DNA from: Chaenocephalus aceratus | Lineage: Eukaryota > Chordata > Actinopteri > Perciformes > Channichthyidae | DNA length: 64,000 nt | Direction: 5' to 3' | Assembly (NCBI GenBank): GCA_023974075.1 | Contig: CM043797.1 | Span: 37,514,666-37,578,665 of the forward strand | Part shown: positions 1 to 10,110 of the stretch, in pieces | Position numbering within the stretch: the first letter of the stretch is position 1 | How the letters are laid out: the number at the start of each line of letters is the position of its first letter | Program-made: the position numbers and the translations under genes | Notes under the pieces: generated by a model | The model's input: the letters and a program-made list of their open reading frames with translations, nothing else | Databases searched by the model: none | What the model was told of the DNA's origin: nothing

Positions 1-190
1 AAAACACGGGAATTCATGACTTTGATGGTGACACTTGAGTTATCTAACGCTCCATTCGGCCATGTCACACAGGAGCTGCCCAGCCTGCACCACTGTATTT
101 CTCCAACGTTATGATAGTGAAAATCGATGGTTATTTCTTCTCCACTGAATCCTGTCATCATCTGTTCATCCACATATAGATGTGGTGTGC
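1..190 (-). CDS. Ig V-type domain 2 exon of CD300/pIgR-like gene, cut by window edge
   Basis: After the acceptor TTCCATTAAG (191-200) the minus strand reads without stops to the edge. It contains GFSGEEITI, then GEIQWCRLGSSC, then SVTIKVMNSRVF, the usual B to E strand order of a pIgR-type V domain. The exon joins domain 1 in phase 1. Confidence 0.75.
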
Positions 191-930
191 CTTAATGGAA
201 ACACAATTCAATGGAAACTTACATACATGTTTAATATTGTTAAATCTGGCAAATACATCATTTGGATCTTACCTTTGTTGACTGACAGGTGGAAACGTGT
301 TCCCGAATCTGATCCTCCATTAATCTCCACCATACACCAGTAATAACCAGTGTCCTCTTCAGTCAGGGCATTTATAGTCACAGCGAAGACTCTTTGTCTT
401 TTGTCATCAGAGATCGAAAACTTTCCTGAACTGCTTGTTTTGTTTGTTTTAACTGCATAAGAACAGAAGTCCCAAGTGTATCCTTTACACAAGTATTTCA
501 CATGCTTTTTGTATTGTGGCTCATAGAGACATGGGACAGTGATCGAACCTCCAGCTCTCACTGACACTTTCCTGACTGAAGTTATGCTGTGAATTCCTGC
601 AACAAAAGCAAACCCAACATTATTACATTACCTTTAGCTGACGCTTTTATCCAAAGCGACTTACAATAAGTAGCCTATTATGAAAAAGGTAAATAAAAAA
701 TTATCAATACTCTTCCTTTAGATGGCCTAAATAATGTTGATGTTCATATGAGCTCATGTTTAAAGAAATTACGTAATTAAAGCCTTGACATTTTAGAAAT
801 TCACTCCAGCATACACATAAAAGTTGTCTTGTGCCTGACCTGTAAGTCCAGTGAAGATGAGAAGAAGGTCAGTCGAACCGTCATGTCGGGGAGTGAGTGA
901 GTCAAGCTAAACCACATGAACCCTATCACT
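1..930 (-). CDS. CD300/pIgR-like (CMRF35-like) immunoglobulin-domain receptor, partial gene
   Basis: Three exons read leftwards on the minus strand and the gene continues past base 1. A signal-peptide-like exon (about 840-884) is followed by a V-type Ig exon (273-596) and the start of a second V-type Ig exon (1-190). The first Ig exon has the family pattern: GGSITVPC at strand B, VKYLCKG, a second cysteine pair typical of CMRF35 domains, and EDTGYYWCMVE at strand F. The second Ig exon shows EIQWCRLGSSC. All joins are phase 1, as expected for Ig exons. Proteins of this family sit at the surface of myeloid or epithelial cells and bind lipids or polymeric Ig; which ligand applies here cannot be told. 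The signal exon is out of frame by one base with the Ig exon (see findings). Transmembrane and tail exons lie outside the window, so activating or inhibitory type is unknown. Confidence 0.8.
273..596 (-). CDS. Ig V-type domain 1 exon of CD300/pIgR-like gene
   Basis: The acceptor is GTTGCAG at 597-603 on the minus strand and the donor is AAAG|GTAAGA at 273. The exon is 324 bp and phase 1 on both sides. It encodes about 108 residues with both canonical cysteines (VPC and YYWC) and a tyrosine-corner motif (EEDTGYYWC). The first in-window methionine-like start often predicted inside it is only an internal GTG codon; the exon truly begins 29 bases upstream. Confidence 0.85.
622..672. repeat. short widespread fish repeat core (possible V-SINE core)
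   Basis: The segment around TTTAGCTGACGCTTTTATCC with AAAGCGACTTACA is a sequence I know as very common in teleost introns and UTRs, resembling the conserved centre of V-SINEs. No RNA polymerase III boxes or tail are visible here, so only a core fragment is claimed. It lies in the intron between the signal exon and the first Ig exon. Confidence 0.35.
840..884 (-). CDS. signal peptide exon of CD300/pIgR-like gene, apparently frameshifted
   Basis: The minus strand reads LLLIFTGLT before a donor ACAG|GTCAGG (exon end at 840), matching the hydrophobic leader of this family and the phase-1 join. The only nearby ATG (882-884) is in another frame, and the leader frame has a TAG upstream with no ATG between. 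A one-base indel near 865-870 would explain it. Confidence 0.5.
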
Positions 931-971
931 GACAGACTGAGTCTTTTCCTTTTTTGCAACTCTTAATATAT

Positions 972-1004
972 TCCCTCCTCCCTCCTCCTCCTCCTCCTCC
1001 TCCT
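972..1004. repeat. CCT/CTC simple repeat
   Basis: A short run of imperfect (CTC)n between the Ig gene and the LTR element. The rest of 930-1178 is AT-rich and shows no gene. Confidence 0.8.
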
Positions 1005-1178
1005 GTAAAACAGTCACAATTGTTAAATAATGTATATACTGTATATAAATTAGAGTTGGCTGTTTTACCACAGCTCAATTTAACAGTTTTGCTTAATTTA
1101 ATTACAAATGGATATGGTATATAACATATGGTATGTGATTTTTATGTACTTGTTTATTATAATACAATACATTGTTTG

Positions 1179-1807
1179 TGTCACGGTTTTAAGTTTGTGT
1201 GTGGTGGTGTGGGTGTTTTTCTGTTCTCCTTGTCATGTTTTCCTCCCTGTGTATTGTCTGGTCTTTCTCCCCGTGTTTTCCTGTCTGTCGTTAGTTTCCC
1301 TGGTGTGTCTAATTTCCTGACTGTTTTCACCTGTCATCCCTTCTGTGTCTCCTGTGCTCATCAGCGTCAGTTGGTTTTTGTCTCTTGTCATGTTCAGCTC
1401 TATGCGTATTGTCTCTTGCTATGGTCAGGTCTATGCTCCTTGTACGCTTGAAAGGTTTGATTCCTCACTACGTGAGCACTTTCATTTTTTGTTCTCTATT
1501 TTTGTCATCTCGGCTTTGATTAGATTAGGTTAGAATCTTTAATGACCACACAGCCAGGCTGGTGGAATTCGTGTTCAGTGCAGAGTAGTACAGCTTGTTC
1601 CATACAGTTCAACATACAATAAACAGACAATACAAAGTACAACACACAGCACAGGGCAAAGACATATCACAGGGTACATATCATAGATAGTTACCTTTTT
1701 TGTTGTTCAATGCTGTTTTGGAAAATAAAGTATCTTACAAATACTTTACCTCTGTCTCCCGGGTCTTGCAATTGGGTCCTACATCCTAAGTGTCTGAGAT
1801 CGTAACA
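1179..1807 (+). repeat. 5' LTR of the Ty3/gypsy element, with an internal insertion
   Basis: This LTR is 629 bp against 467 bp for the 3' LTR. The excess comes from about 1520-1755, which includes a block resembling a LINE/SINE tail (AATCTTTAATGACCACACAG and CAATAAACAG repeats). It also lacks a 75-bp block present in the 3' LTR after CTCATCAGCGTC. Confidence 0.85.
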
Positions 1808-1823
1808 GAACGAACTGACCATT

Positions 1824-3100
1824 ATGGACCCAGCAGACCTTTTAATGCTACAGGCGGAACGTCTTGAGTACTCTCTGGAGTCCCTCTTTTATACGTGGGA
1901 TGGCGCCTCATCTAGGCAGGGTAGAGAGGCTGCGTTGAAGGAGGCACGTCAGGAGGTTGCTCGCAAGCCCTGGCTCTGGAGCTTGTTGCCCGAGAGGCTC
2001 AAGGATTTTGCAAGTAGCCCTGAGTGCCAGCCTCAAGCCTCAAACCCCTTCTTGGGATCCCGTCTTGCCTTAGGAGGTCCACGGACCCTCCAAAAGGTCT
2101 CTAGGAGACGCAAGGCCAGGATTCCAGCCATGGCCCCAGCAGTCATTGTTCCGGCTCCAGAACCGGCCCACAAGGCCATGGATCCGTGCACCAGTACCGG
2201 CCCACGCAGCTTTGCTTCCTTGCTCCATTACCTGGCTTATACAGCCAGGGTCCAGGCTTCTGCTCCACGCCCAACAGCCATGGTTCCGGCTCCAGTGCCG
2301 GCCCCAGCAGCCATGGTCCTTGCTCCAGAACCAGCCCCAGCAGCCATGGTTCCGTGCTCCAGTGCCGGCCCACACAGCCATGGTACCATGCTCCAGTACC
2401 ATCCCACACAGCCATGGTACCATGTTCCAGTACCATCCCACACAGCCATGGTTCCGTGTTCCGGTTCCTTGCCCAGCAGCCATGGTTCCGGCTCTAGTGC
2501 CGGCCCCAGCAGCCATGGTCCCTGCTCCAGAACCGGACCTTACAGCCATGTTTCCGGCACCAAAACCGGCCCACACGGCCATGATCCGGGCTTCAGTTCC
2601 GGTTCCCACAGCCATGGTCCCTGCTCCAGAACCGGCCCATACAGCCGTGGTTCCGGATCCACTTCCAGCCATGATTCTGGCTCAAGTAACGGGCCCAGCA
2701 GCCATGGTTCCGGCCCCAGTTCCAGCCATGGTTCCGGCTCAAGTAACGGGCCCAGCAGTCATGGTCCCGACTCCGGCTCCTCGTCTCCTGTTGGCTCTCC
2801 AGCCGACGCCAGCTTCCCGTGTCAAGAGTCAAGTCTCCTCTCGAGTCCCCGCTCGAGTTCCCTCTCGAGTCCCCTCTCAAGTCACCCCTCCAGTTCCCTC
2901 TCGAGTCCCCTCTTGAGTCCCCTCTCGAGTCATCTCTCTAGTCTCCTCTCCAGTTCCCTCTCAAGTCTCCTCTCGAGATCCCTCTCAAGTCACCTCTCGA
3001 TTTCCCTCTCGAGTCCCCTCTCAAGTCTCTTCTCCAGTTCCCTTTCAAGTCATCTCTCAAGTCTCCTCTCGAGTTCCCTCTCAAGTCACCTCTCGAGTTA
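1824..3100 (+). pseudogene. gag-like ORF of the LTR element, rich in tandem repeats
   Basis: An ATG 17 bases after the LTR opens a frame with a unique N-terminal part of about 75 residues (MDPADLLMLQ start, then a helical charged stretch with REAALKEARQEV). It then runs into a 33-bp minisatellite (2090-2790) coding SHGSGSSAGPS-like repeats and a 12-bp minisatellite (2825-3098) coding Ser/Leu repeats. The start context MDPAD after the LTR is typical of fish gypsy gag. No CCHC zinc knuckle is seen. The frame enters the Tc1 insertion and is meaningless beyond it. Function beyond a degenerate gag is not supported. Confidence 0.6.
2090..2790 (+). repeat. 33-bp coding minisatellite
   Basis: About twenty degenerate copies of a unit containing CCATGGTTCCGGCTCCAG followed by TGCCGGCCCCAGCAG. 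The period is a multiple of three, so long frames stay open on both strands, which explains several spurious antisense ORFs here. Confidence 0.85.
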
Positions 3101-3359
3101 CAGTTGCAAGAAAAAGTATGTGAACCCTTTGGATCCTCCACACATAGCGTTGTGTGTTCCTTCCAAACAACTCAGCTTTGGTTTCATCTGTCCACAGAAT
3201 ATTTTGCCAGTCGTGCTGTGGAACATCGAGGAGCTCTTTTGCAAACTTCAAACGTGCAGCAATGTTTTTTCTGGACAGCAGTGGCTTCCTCCGTGGTGTC
3301 CTCCCATGAACTCCATTCTTGTTCAGTGTTTTACGTATCGTAGATTCGTCAACAGACAT
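3101..3359 (-). pseudogene. Tc1-family transposase fragment
   Basis: The minus strand codes a central piece of a Tc1 transposase: helix-turn-helix remnant TIRKTLNKNGVHGRTPRRKP followed by the first catalytic aspartate in ILWTDETKAELFG. The second aspartate and the final catalytic residue are missing, so it cannot act. The frame then runs into the terminal repeat. Confidence 0.8.
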
Positions 3360-4019
3360 GTTAGCATGTGCCAGAGATTTCTTTAAGTCTCTAGCTGGAC
3401 TCTAGGATTCTTCTTCACCTCATTGAGCATTCTGCGCTGTGCTCTTGCAGTCATCTTTACAGGACGGACACTCCTAGGGAGAGTAGCAACAGTGCTGAAC
3501 TTTCTCCATTTATAGACAACGTGTCTTACCGTGGACCGATGAACATCAAGGCTTTCAGAGATACTTTGGAACCCTTTCCAGCTTTATGCAAGTCAACGAT
3601 TCTTAATCGTAGGTCTTCTGAGAGCTCTTCTGTGCGAGGCATGGTTCACATCTGGCAATGCTTCTTAAGAATAGCAAATTCAAAACTGGTGTGTATTTTC
3701 TATAGGGCAGGGCAGCTTTAACCAACACCTCCAATCTCGTCTCATTGGACTCCAGGTTGGCTGACTCCTGACTCCAATTAGCTCTTGAAGAAGTCTTTAG
3801 CCTAGGGGTTCACATACTTTTTCCACCCTGCACTGTGAATGTTTACATGGTGTGTTCAATAAAAACATGAAAACATATAATTGTTTGTGTGGTATTAGTT
3901 TATAAGCAGACTGTGTTTGTCTATTGTTGTGACTTAGATGAAGATCAGAACACATTTTATGACCAACTTATGCAGAACTCCAGGTAATTCCAAAGGGTTC
4001 ACATTTTTTCTTGCAACTG
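3101..4019 (-). mobile_element. internally deleted Tc1/mariner element
   Basis: Inverted termini CAGTTGCAAGAAAAAGTATG (start) and its near complement ending TTCTTGCAACTG (4008-4019) are flanked by TA on both sides. The element is 919 bp, shorter than the usual 1.3-1.6 kb. A transposase remnant reads on the minus strand. Confidence 0.9.
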
Positions 4020-4440
4020 TACCTCTCGTGTCCCCTTTCGAGTTCCCTCTCAAGTCACCTCTCGAGTTCCCTCTCGAGTTCCCTCTCAAGCCATCTCTCC
4101 TCTCGTTTCTCCCTCAAGTCCCCACTCAAGTTCCCTCTCGAGTCCCCTCTCAAGTCACCTCTCAAGTATCCTCTCGAGCTCCCTCTCAAGTCACCTCTCA
4201 AGTCCCCTCTCAAGTCCCCTCTCAAGCCACCTCTCAGTTTCCCCCTCGAGTCCCCACTCAAGTTCCCCCTCGAGTCCCCACTCAAGTTCCCTCTCGAGTC
4301 CCCACTCAAGTCTCCTCTCGAGTCCCCTCTCAAGTCTCCTCTCGAGTTCCCTCTCAAGTCACCTCTCGAGTCACCTCTCGAGTTCCCTCTCAAGTCCCCT
4401 CTTGAGTCTCCTCTCGAGTTCCCTCTCAAGTCCCTGCCCT

Positions 4441-4868
4441 ATGTCCTGTGCTGTTGGAGGTCCAGCCGACACCTGTTTCGTCGGGGGGTCCTGCCAACTC
4501 CATGTCCTGTCCCGTTGGGGATCCCGCCGACTGCTCTTCTGCCGGGGGTCCTGCCAACCCTATGTCCTGTTCCATCCAGGGTCTCGTCTGCGCCTGGCCC
4601 GCCGGGGATTCCGCCGGCTCCTGCCCGTCCTTGTGCCCGGCCTCCTGAGTTCCCAGCGGCTTTTGCCCTAGAGCCCGGTCTCCTGAGTTCCCCAGCCGAG
4701 GACTCCACCATGAACTCTGCCTGGCCCCCGGGCCGTCCGCCTGAGACACCCATCATGGACTGTGTTTTGCCTCTGGGTTGTCGTTCCGGACCCGTCCTCC
4801 GGACCAACTCCACCCACCTTTTTGGATTTTTTTGGACGTCTGGAATCCGTCCCTTGAGGGGGGGGTTC
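4441..4868 (+). pseudogene. 3' gag-like repeat region and polypurine tract of the LTR element
   Basis: Proline/serine-rich frames with repeated GGPANSMSC-like units (4440-4640) lead into PLEFPLKS-frame coding that ends with LRGG just before the LTR. A polypurine tract at 4854-4868 precedes the LTR. No enzyme motif is visible. Confidence 0.55.
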
Positions 4869-5335
4869 TGTCACGGTTTTAAGTTTGTGTGTCTGGTAGT
4901 GGGTGTTTATCTGTTCTCCTTGTCATGTTTTCCTCCCTGTGTATTGTCTGGTCTTTCTCCCCGTGTTTTCCTGTCTGTCGTTAGTTTCCCTGGTTTGTCT
5001 AATTTCCTGATTGTTTTCACCTGTCATCCCTTCTGTGTCTCCTGTGCTCATCAGCGTCTGCCCCGCCCCTGATTGTTCCCTTCTGTGTCTTGTTACCCTG
5101 TGTTTAAATTCCCCTGTCTCCCAGTGTTCAGTGTCAGTTGGTTTTTGTCTCTTGTCATGTTCAGGTCTATGCTCCTTGTACGCTTGAAAGGTTTGATTCC
5201 TCACTACGTGAGCACTTTCATTTTTTGTTCTCTATTTTTGTCATCTCGGCTAGAGATTTGATAGTTACCTTTTTTGTTGTTGTCTCCCGGGTCTTGCAAT
5301 TGGGTCCTACATCCTAAGTGTCTGAGATCGTAACA
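4869..5335 (+). repeat. 3' LTR of the Ty3/gypsy element
   Basis: It starts TGTCACGG right after the polypurine tract and ends TAACA followed by the GTTTG target duplication. The first 185 bp and the last 55 bp match the 5' LTR with only a few differences, implying a fairly young insertion. Confidence 0.9.
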
Positions 5336-5340
5336 GTTTG

Positions 5341-5858
5341 TTTATTTAGGGTTACCTCGTCTGCTGTTTTCTCACATGCTTAGCATTTCTATATTTTACT
5401 TTCTCTTCAGTCTGATAACGATTCAAGCCAAATGTTTTTTATTTTTTATAAAATAGATGTATAGTATACCTGATCTGATTAGATACCATGTGGACATCTT
5501 TGGGAATATAGAAAGCATGAAGCACTTCTTATAAATACTACCTTTGTTAGGCGTACACGATCAGAGGAATTACCATGAAGGTTTACTAATATCTATGTAT
5601 AGTACACTTTTAAAGTATAATTTACTGTAGACTATGGGGGAAGGTCCAGATGTTAACAATTGTTTAAACAAGAGACCATCAGTGACTAAAACACGTGTAT
5701 TAATTCAAACATTACAGTACAAGTCATTGCAAACTTTAAGCCATTTTCAATAAAAAATACAAATAGTAAAGCTTCAAATAAGGTGTTATGTACATGTCTA
5801 CATAAAACACGTTTTCCATTTAAAAACCTGTGTTTCAGTGTTTGTCAGTAGCATTTAC
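5341..5858. other. AT-rich intergenic stretch, nothing recognised
   Basis: Both strands carry frequent stops. I see no splice-bounded exon, RNA gene or repeat terminus. Confidence 0.5.
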
Positions 5859-5859
5859 T

Positions 5860-6445
5860 TTAGGGCGGGCCTAAAGTAAAGGGATTTCTTCCTGAGCCGC
5901 TGGGAGTAAAGGTCCTCCATGGAGGGCAGCTCCGTCCTGGTGATGTTCTCTGCAGTTTTCACCCCCCTCTGTAAAGCCTTACGTTGAGGGCGGTGCAGCT
6001 GCCGTACCAGGTCGTGATGCAGCCAGTCAGGATACCTCTATGGTGCACCTGTAGAAGGTCAGGATACTCTCTATGGTGCACCTGTAGAAGGTCAGGATAC
6101 TCTCTCTGGTAGACCTGTAGAAGTTGCAGAGTATCCTGGAATCCATGTTGAACCTCCTCAGCCTGCGGGGGAAGAGCCGCTGTCAAGCTTTCTCTGTGAT
6201 GGTGGTGGTGTGAAGAGTCCATGTCAGGTCCTCAGTGATGTGGACCCCGAGGAACCTGAAGCTGCTGACTCTCCACCGTAGTCCCATTGATGGCGATGGG
6301 GGCGTGTCCCTCTCCCTGCTGCTTCCTGTAATCCACAATCAGCTCCTTTGTTTTGCTGACGTTGACATGGAGGTTGTTATCCTGGCACCAAGATGTCAGT
6401 TTTCCGACCAACAGCTGTTGTCTCGAAGTTGGTCCGGTGGAAAGA
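5860..6445 (-). mobile_element. 3' end of an L2/CR1-like LINE, degenerate
   Basis: Read on the minus strand, the segment gives pieces of the C-terminal reverse transcriptase region: NLHVNVSKTKELIVDYRKQQ (upstream, near 6350), then WYGSC, then ENITRTELPSMEDLYSQRL near 5920. This order is that of L2-type fish LINE ORF2. Frameshifts and an internal triplication of a 33-bp unit (6040-6130) break it. No tail or target duplication was found. Confidence 0.7.
6030..6130. repeat. 33-bp local triplication inside the LINE relic
   Basis: Three copies of a unit containing GGTGCACCTGTAGAAGGTCA with one diverged copy. It repeats the codons for the TFYR-x-x-ES segment of the LINE protein, so it arose after insertion or in the source copy. 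Confidence 0.7.
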
Positions 6446-7660
6446 GAGCGAGAACACGTTGTTTCTCCGTCTGTATCTGATTCTGGGCTCCTCCTTTCTA
6501 TGGCGGCTGTGGCCTAGGGGGTCTGCCCTCCTCTCTCTCAATGTCCGATATCGCGCATAACAGAGGATGTAGACGTTGTCTGTTCATTGTATGAAGGTGT
6601 TCCACACGCCTTTTCTCCTCATACTCATTCATGACTTTTTATTTAATGCATTTTAACGGCTGTAATCGTTGTCAACGTAAAACCGGAAGTGGACACGGTT
6701 GACAACGGCAACGCCTTTCAATACAGCTTTTCAAAATAAACTTAAGAATAAAACAGTTTTGAGTTTACTGTGTGTTTAAGCTAAATTACGTCATTCAATA
6801 TTGATTGTAATGTCTTACAATACCCGTAAAGCACTGCTGCCGTATTTAAGATCAACCGATCGTGGCGACCTCCAATATGACATAGAATCCAGCAACAGTT
6901 ATCTTAGGTGCGACTTACCTATTGTTCTCGCTGGGGTCTCTGCAAGACTCCGTCAGGGATTGATCTTCAGCCAAGGAACAGGACACTGGAATCAAACTGG
7001 ACTCAGGACTCAAGCTGCGTGGGAACAGGTTACATTGCCGTCTGAATTGTCACTTATCCAACAATAATCAGAAGGGCTACATGGACTTTAGTTTCCTCTC
7101 ACAAATGTGAACAGGTAGTTTTATTAAAGTTTCATAAGTTATAACATCAACATCATACAACAAAAATAACAAATAAAATGCGTTTTGCCCAGATACATAT
7201 TATATCCCAGATTTTTGCCTCAATGCGAGTAAGTAATACGATCGTCTTCCGTGGCTTGCTAAACAAGCTGGAGAGTTGGAGTTCGAACTGGGTTCGAAGA
7301 GGAACTGCTCTCCGATGTTCTTCAGTCTTCTGTTATCCTCTTCTTTCCCGTGGTTTGTCACATGCTTTGCGTGCAAGCTGGTGCGTTCAGAGGTGTCCTT
7401 CTTCGTTGCTGTGATTAACTGTGCACTTCCAGCGAGGAAATACATAACAGATGTACACTGAGAAGTCCACTGAGACAAATGTAACATTTGTGATATTGGG
7501 CTATATAAATAAACATTGAGTGATTGACCTATGTTTTTATGCATCCTGTTTATATTGCTAAAGCATTAAACTATACGATACATGACTACGTTTTAATACA
7601 GTTTTTAGCATATTTAAGCTTTATATAATAAAATACTTTTTTCTATTTTCTTACTTTCTT
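6446..7660. other. intergenic DNA with no supported gene
   Basis: Short open frames occur at 6801-7067 and 7200-7544 but show no family motif, no splice signals and no codon bias that I can recognise. Near 7490-7530 a motif CTATATAAATAAACATTGAG resembles common retroposon 3' tails. Confidence 0.45.
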
Positions 7661-7667
7661 CAACACA

Positions 7668-8080
7668 TCTCCCTCTTTCCTCCCTCCTCTCTCATCCTCA
7701 TCACTCTCCTCCGCTCTCATCCTCTCCTCACTCATCTCTCCTCCTCTCTCATCCTCTCCTCACTCATCTCTCCTCCCTCTTCTCTCCCTCTCTCTCCTCT
7801 CTCCTCCTCTCCTCTCCCCTCTTCTCCGCTCTCATCTCTCCTCCTCTCTCCTCTCCCTCCTCTCTCCTCATCTCTCTCCTCCTCTCTCCTCTCCTCCCTC
7901 CTCTCTCCTCACTCCTCTCTCCCTCCTCACTCTCTCTCCTCCCTCTCTCTCTCTCTCCTCCTCCTCATCTCTCTCCTCTCCTTCCTCTCTCCTCATCATA
8001 TCTCCTCTCCTCTCTCTCCCCTCTCTCTCCTCTCCTCTCTCTCCCCTCTCCTCTCTCCCTCTCTCCTCACTCATCTCTGA
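7668..8080. repeat. CT-rich low-complexity tract
   Basis: About 410 bp of interrupted TCTCCTCC and CTCTC units on the plus strand. It creates an artefactual Arg/Glu-rich frame on the minus strand. Confidence 0.9.
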
Positions 8081-8099
8081 GTTAACTCTGTGTGTTGCT

Positions 8100-8368
8100 G
8101 CTAGCATACATAACACCTGACGTGGAAACGTTACTCGTGGACGGGGCTACAGAGCTGCTAGAAAGACAGTCAACCCGGTGCATTCCTCCGTCTGGATGTG
8201 GATTTTGCTAAATGTTTAGACAAACTGCTCGTGTTACCGCCCTTACATGCTAAACACTTATTGCACTTTTGGTAACGAGCATTGTCCACATCGAGACGGG
8301 TAAAGTTTAACCACACCTCAGAGCGCATTCTCTCCGCCACTCCTCCGTGTGTGTGTGTGTGTGTGTGT

Positions 8369-8413
<45 letters not shown>

Positions 8414-8736
8414 CTGCATGTAGCAGCTGCGTGTGTGTAAACTGCCCCGCCCCCTCGCACACAGACGGGGGAGAGAGATCTCTCGTCTGGATTGGAAAGA
8501 TCGAAAATACTAAAAATAATCATAGACGCATTTTGCATTCTTTTGCATATTAGAAACGGAGTTGGCGACACAAAAACGGCAATATAATGTTTGTGTAGCA
8601 ATAAATACATATGAGATATATTCGATGTCTCCAGTACCGATAAAAGACAGATAACGTCGGAGCTTAACGGTACCACGGTCTTTAATAATTCAGCTCTGGG
8701 GCCCGTTTAATTACCGGGGCTCGGTACCCATCCCTA
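8100..8736 (-). mobile_element. hAT element relic with BED-type finger, one end
   Basis: The element end reads TAGGGATGGGTACCGAGCC on the minus strand from 8736. Downstream, at 8170-8345, the minus strand codes SEVWLNFTRLD then KCNKCLACKGGNTSSLSKHL, the start of a BED zinc finger (C-x2-C, N-T-S-x-L-x-K-H-L) as found at the N-terminus of hAT transposases. The second zinc histidine is lost. A GT microsatellite (8348-8411) lies inside. The other terminus was not found. Confidence 0.65.
8348..8411. repeat. GT/CA microsatellite
   Basis: About 30 near-perfect GT units interrupted by one GGTG. Confidence 0.95.
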
Positions 8737-8967
8737 CCCATAACGCTGCGGCTGCTCTCAGACCTGCAGAGGAACCAGAGCCACTGAGCAACCATCAGAA
8801 GGGAGCGTAAACCCAGCATAGAGAGGTTCAGTGAATGTGGTTCTGAAGGTGTGGATGTGGATCAGTGTGTCAGAGGAGATTCTGTAGAAGGAGAGAGAGC
8901 CAGCAGGATGATCCACATACACTGCTACTCTTCCAGAGGACGGGGGGGAGGAGGAGGATGAGAATAT
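8608..8967. repeat. direct duplication, copy 1 (partner 10841-11195)
   Basis: A 360-bp segment beginning CATATGAGATATATT and ending in (GGA)n is repeated at 10841-11195 with only a handful of differences. It carries both the B30.2 C-terminal code and the terminal 130 bp of a hAT element. Confidence 0.9.
8758..8967 (-). pseudogene. duplicated 3' part of the NLR B30.2 exon
   Basis: The minus strand codes SSGRVAVYVDHPAGSLSFY then YAGF and stops at 8758-8760. This is the C-terminal half of a B30.2/SPRY domain and matches 10991-11180 nearly base for base. It starts abruptly in a GGA repeat, so it is a fragment of a duplicated segment and not a gene. Confidence 0.85.
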
Positions 8968-9779
8968 ATTTTGTTTTTAAAAAAATTGGTTATCTTAGTA
9001 TGAGACAGACATATTTGCATGTCCTCACTAAGCATTATTACATATTAATTTAATATTAAACAAATCAAAATGGCCAATTATCCCAAAATGCTGCTGCTAA
9101 TATAATCATATGCTTGTCAACTTTAACTGATCAAAAAGAAATTCTGAAAAAATACTTGAATTATCTATGAAATTGCAATATTGTCTCTCAGTTTGTTTCA
9201 ACCCCGTCACGCCATACCATTTACCCTCCTATTAAAATAATGGATCAGTCCATGTGTGATCTGCAGGGAGGGTCAGTCCATGTGTGATCTGCATCGAGGG
9301 AATTACATCACTAAGTGTCAGTTTCTTCTCTTACCAATATTTCAGTTTTTGTATTTTCAGATTAAGATTGACAAACTCAACATTTCAACTCTGTTGTATG
9401 AATTAATAATAGTAAATAATTGTTTATTACAAAATAAACAATAGTTTTGCAAAATATTACAATTTTGTAATGTCCTTGACTTCCATGTGGTCTTAGCTAA
9501 ACAAGGTCTCATGCCTACTTTTTGTCAAAGTAAATTCCTAGTAATTATTTATATGTTGTGCCTGAGGTGGGAACATGTAAGTAGTCCACTACCAGATGTT
9601 ATGACCAAACATTTTGGTTTCATTTTTCAAAGATATAAAGACCCAAAAGGCACCCGATTCAGAGAATACTCTTCTGCATACTGTACTGCACACAAATGAC
9701 ATCACCCATCTCTTCAGAGAGCTACAGGTGACCTGTGCAGAAACACATTTCAATCAATAATTGTCAATACTAAGAGCTG
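8968..9779. other. AT-rich DNA, nothing recognised
   Basis: Only a short local duplication of GTCCATGTGTGATCTGCA (9245-9295) stands out. No coding signal. Confidence 0.5.
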
Positions 9780-10110
9780 CTAGATTGAGCTGCTGTAATG
9801 GAATATGTAAGGAGAATAAGAACATACCATGTGGTCCAGCTGGAGTTTCATCTGCCTCCTGATCCCTGCCTCAGTCCCTCTTTCTGATACTTCATCTTTA
9901 TTCCTCACATATATTTCTTTCTTCTTCACTAATGTCTTCATCTCCTCCTCTTCCTCCTGCTCTGAGCCTCCTGGTCTCTTCATCTCCTCCTCTTCCTCCT
10001 GCTCTGACCCTTCTGGTCTCTTCAGTGAACTCTCTTTTCCTTTTCCTCTTTCTGTTCATCCTGATCACTTCTCAGATATGTCTTTTTGTTGTTGTTGAAT
10101 CACTCCAGCT
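9780..10110 (-). pseudogene. acidic coiled-coil-like exon remnant, unrecognised
   Basis: On the minus strand an acceptor-like CTCTTGCAG (about 10116-10124) is followed by a frame with QQQQKDISEK and then, after a frame break, two tandem 42-bp units coding GSEQEEEEEMK, ending in RRQMKLQLDHM with a donor-like CATG|GTATGT at about 9830. The composition is acidic and helical. I do not recognise the gene. It may be a broken exon of an immune gene or a repeat. Confidence 0.3.

Larger units (their letters stand above)
2825..4440 (+). repeat. 12-bp CTCGAGTTCCCT minisatellite, split by a Tc1 element
   Basis: Units alternate CTCGAGTTCCCT and CTCAAGTCACCT at 2825-3098 and again at 4022-4440. The two halves were one array before the Tc1 insertion. 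The unit contains the palindrome CTCGAG and keeps frames open, coding SRVP/SQVP or SSSL repeats depending on frame. Confidence 0.85.
1179..5335 (+). mobile_element. non-autonomous Ty3/gypsy-type LTR retrotransposon
   Basis: Two LTRs starting TGTCACGGTTTTAAG and ending GATCGTAACA enclose 3.06 kb. The target-site duplication GTTTG is present at 1174-1178 and 5336-5340. A polypurine tract (TTGAGGGGGGGGGTTC) lies directly before the 3' LTR. The interior has one gag-like reading frame and long repeat-encoded stretches but no protease, reverse transcriptase or integrase. It must have been moved by proteins of a full-length relative. A Tc1 element splits the interior at 3101-4019. Confidence 0.9.

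Noticed and set aside
2070..2880. Antisense Gly/Ala/Met-rich ORFs in the LTR element
   Set aside because: The 33-bp minisatellite leaves all frames open; there is no independent support for an antisense gene.
6801..7067. 88-codon ORF
   Set aside because: No motif, splice context or codon pattern supports it; chance length in this region.
7868..8116. Arg/Glu-rich ORF
   Set aside because: Produced by the CT-rich low-complexity tract.
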